In this document: piece by piece, positions 8,484 to 9,805 of the stretch | Layout: every line of letters begins with the position of its first letter | Position numbering within the stretch: the stretch's first letter is position 1 | Assembly (NCBI GenBank): GCA_017743275.1 | Contig: JAGHZG010000029.1 | Coordinates: 1 to 9,805, forward strand | Direction of reading: 5' to 3' | Length of the DNA: 9,805 nucleotides | From: Chloroflexota bacterium | GTDB taxonomy: Bacteria; Chloroflexota; Anaerolineae; B4-G1; DUEL01 | The notes under the pieces: generated by a model | Database searches by the model: none | The model's input: only the letters and a program-made list of their open reading frames with translations | Told to the model about the DNA's origin: nothing | Made by a program: the position numbers and the translations under genes

Positions 8484-9402
8484 AAGCCATTTTTCCTTTC
8501 TTGAGTACCGAGGCCATCACCTCTACCGGCGCAGGCACTCCGGTCCATCGTTCAAATGCCCGGGCTCCCTGGTAGACCAGCATGCCCAGGCCGCCAATGG
8601 CGCGCGCGCCCTGGCGCTCCGCCAGGGCCAGGAACGGCGTCCGGCAGGTGTAGATCAGGTCATATACGACATGCCGGGGAGAGAAGGGGACCGTCGGGTC
8701 CCAGGGCAGGGGGTCGGTATCCGGATGGAGCCCCAGGCTGGTAGCGTTGACGATCAGGTCCACTTCGGGAGCCAGGTGGGCCAGGGCCGAGGGGAAGGGA
8801 TGGGCCATGATTCGGGCATTCGGCAGGGCCCGGGTAATGGCGGCACAGAGCGCCACGGCGCGCTCCGGGGTCCGGTTGACCACGGCCACTTCCACGCCCG
8901 CCTCCGCCAGCACGTACGCCACGGCCCGCGCGGCGCCTCCGGCGCCGATGACCAGCGCGCGCCTGCACCGGATCGGCCCCGCTCCTTCTGCCTGGCCTGC
9001 CCGAATCCCGTGGGCCCTCAGGTCATCCAGGAACCCGGCGCCATCGGTATTATCGCCCAGCAGGGAGCCATCTTCCCGCACGACGATGGTGTTGACTACC
9101 CCCACCGCGGCCGCAATGGGGGTCAATTCGGCCAGATAGGGCAACACATCTGCCTTATAGGGGACGGTGACGTTCACGCCCACAAAGCCCAGGGCCGGGA
9201 GTCCAGAAAGCGCTGCCGGGAGTCGTTCGGGGGGCACCGGTAGAGGCACGTAGATGTAATTCAGCCCCCGCGCGGCCAGAGCGGCGTTCTGCATCGCCGG
9301 GCTGAGGGTATGGGCCACGGGCCAACCCATAACGCCCAGCAGTCGGGTATGGCCGTTGATGATCGGCTGACGGTCCGAACCGGAAAGAGGGGATTCGCTC
9401 AT
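8452..9402 (-). CDS. aroE: Shikimate dehydrogenase
   Basis: The enzyme reduces 3-dehydroshikimate to shikimate with NADPH in the cytoplasm. The 316-residue product has the substrate-binding segment [13 protein letters not shown] (29-41), catalytic Lys83 in NVTVPYK, Asn104, and Asp120 in GDNTDGAGF. It also has a Rossmann GAGGAARA (153-160), NRT at 176-178 as usual for NADP preference, NATSLG (219-224), and the C-terminal [19 protein letters not shown] (270-288). The family's usual HSxSP reads HTLSP here, a conservative change. The ATG at 9402 is chosen over a GTG at 9417 because it forms an ATGA overlap with the aroA stop and has AGGA six bases upstream. It overlaps aroC by 32 bp at its 3' end. 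About 15-18 poorly conserved residues precede the first strand. Confidence 0.96.
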   Translation of the reverse strand: MSESPLSGSDRQPIINGHTRLLGVMGWPVAHTLSPAMQNAALAARGLNYIYVPLPVPPERLPAALSGLPALGFVGVNVTVPYKADVLPYLAELTPIAAAVGVVNTIVVREDGSLLGDNTDGAGFLDDLRAHGIRAGQAEGAGPIRCRRALVIGAGGAARAVAYVLAEAGVEVAVVNRTPERAVALCAAITRALPNARIMAHPFPSALAHLAPEVDLIVNATSLGLHPDTDPLPWDPTVPFSPRHVVYDLIYTCRTPFLALAERQGARAIGGLGMLVYQGARAFERWTGVPAPVEVMASVLKKGKMAYVLSSSPDRR

Positions 9403-9805
9403 GGTTGTTCCTGCCACCGGATGTCTGCACCAAGCGCCTGCATCACTTCCACGAAGCCGGGGAAGGAGTCGTGGATGACGTCGGCGTTGCGCACGACGGT
9501 CTCGCCCCGGGCCACCAGACCAGCGACCGCCAGCGCCATGGCCAGCCGGTGGTCGTGATGGCTATCCACTACTGTGCCGGTCAGGAGGGTGGGGCCGTGG
9601 ATGATCAGCCCATCCGGCAACTCCTCCACCCGTGCCCCCATCCGGCTCAGTTCCATGGCCACAGCCGCGATGCGGTCGGATTCTTTGACGCGCAGTTCGG
9701 CGGCATCCCGAATCACTGTCGTGCCTCCGGCCTGGGTAGCGGCCACGGCGAGGATGGGGAACTCGTCAATTGCCCGCACCACCAGGTCGCCTGCGACTTC
9801 TATCC
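9399..9805 (-). CDS. aroA: 3-phosphoshikimate 1-carboxyvinyltransferase (EPSP synthase), C-terminal part
   Basis: The enzyme transfers enolpyruvyl from PEP to shikimate-3-phosphate, giving EPSP, the substrate of AroC. Only the last 135 or so residues are in view; the gene continues beyond the right edge. The visible part reads [14 protein letters not shown] (catalytic Asp of the IDE motif), [31 protein letters not shown] (the DHR-AM signature) and DSFPGF near the C-terminus, all standard for the second domain. An internal GTG at 9782 is not the start, because conserved sequence continues upstream of it. The TGA overlaps the aroE ATG. Class I versus class II and glyphosate-related residues cannot be judged because the first domain is missing. 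Confidence 0.95.
   Translation of the reverse strand, partial: IEVAGDLVVRAIDEFPILAVAATQAGGTTVIRDAAELRVKESDRIAAVAMELSRMGARVEELPDGLIIHGPTLLTGTVVDSHHDHRLAMALAVAGLVARGETVVRNADVIHDSFPGFVEVMQALGADIRWQEQP

Noticed and set aside
9403..9417. Upstream GTG start for aroE
   Set aside because: The ATG at 9402 has a better-spaced AGGA and the ATGA overlap with aroA that is typical of this operon.

Overview
The window is GC-rich, densely coding bacterial DNA with two gene blocks that converge near position 4.7 kb. On the + strand, positions 1-4623 carry most of a very large secreted alpha-2-macroglobulin (A2M) family protein, whose N-terminus lies left of the window. On the - strand, positions 9805-4808 carry an aromatic amino acid (shikimate pathway) operon, read right to left as aroA (partial), aroE, aroC, a fused aroK-aroB gene, and aroQ. 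These encode the steps from DAHP to chorismate; DAHP synthase is not in the window, and part of aroA is outside it. The gene order, the AroK-AroB fusion, the base composition and the palindromic intergenic repeats suggest a Chloroflexota-like (Anaerolineae-type) or other deep-branching thermophile-related bacterium, possibly from a metagenome. That assignment is an inference.

Region by region. 1-4623: A2M protein with a bacterial Ig-like domain, macroglobulin domains, a Gly-rich bait-type segment, a GCVEQ thioester motif and a toroid domain. Its frame is broken once, at a run of eight C at 524-531. 4624-4807: short convergent intergenic gap with a degenerate repeat copy and small hairpins. 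4808-5281: aroQ. 5278-6936: aroKB fusion, with a palindromic DNA segment inserted in frame at the start of the AroB domain. 6937-7289: a 353-bp gap between aroKB and aroC, made almost entirely of nested inverted repeats. 7290-8483: aroC, whose stop codon lies inside a repeat end. 8452-9402: aroE. 9399-9805: 3' part of aroA.

The aro genes are tightly coupled: aroA/aroE and aroKB/aroQ overlap by ATGA, and aroE/aroC overlap by 32 bp. The only loose junction is aroC/aroKB, which the repeat cluster occupies. The A2M gene has no evident functional link to the aro operon. I found no clearly new gene system. The most unusual material is the layered palindromic repeats, including one apparently domesticated inside a coding sequence, and the homopolymer frameshift in the A2M gene.
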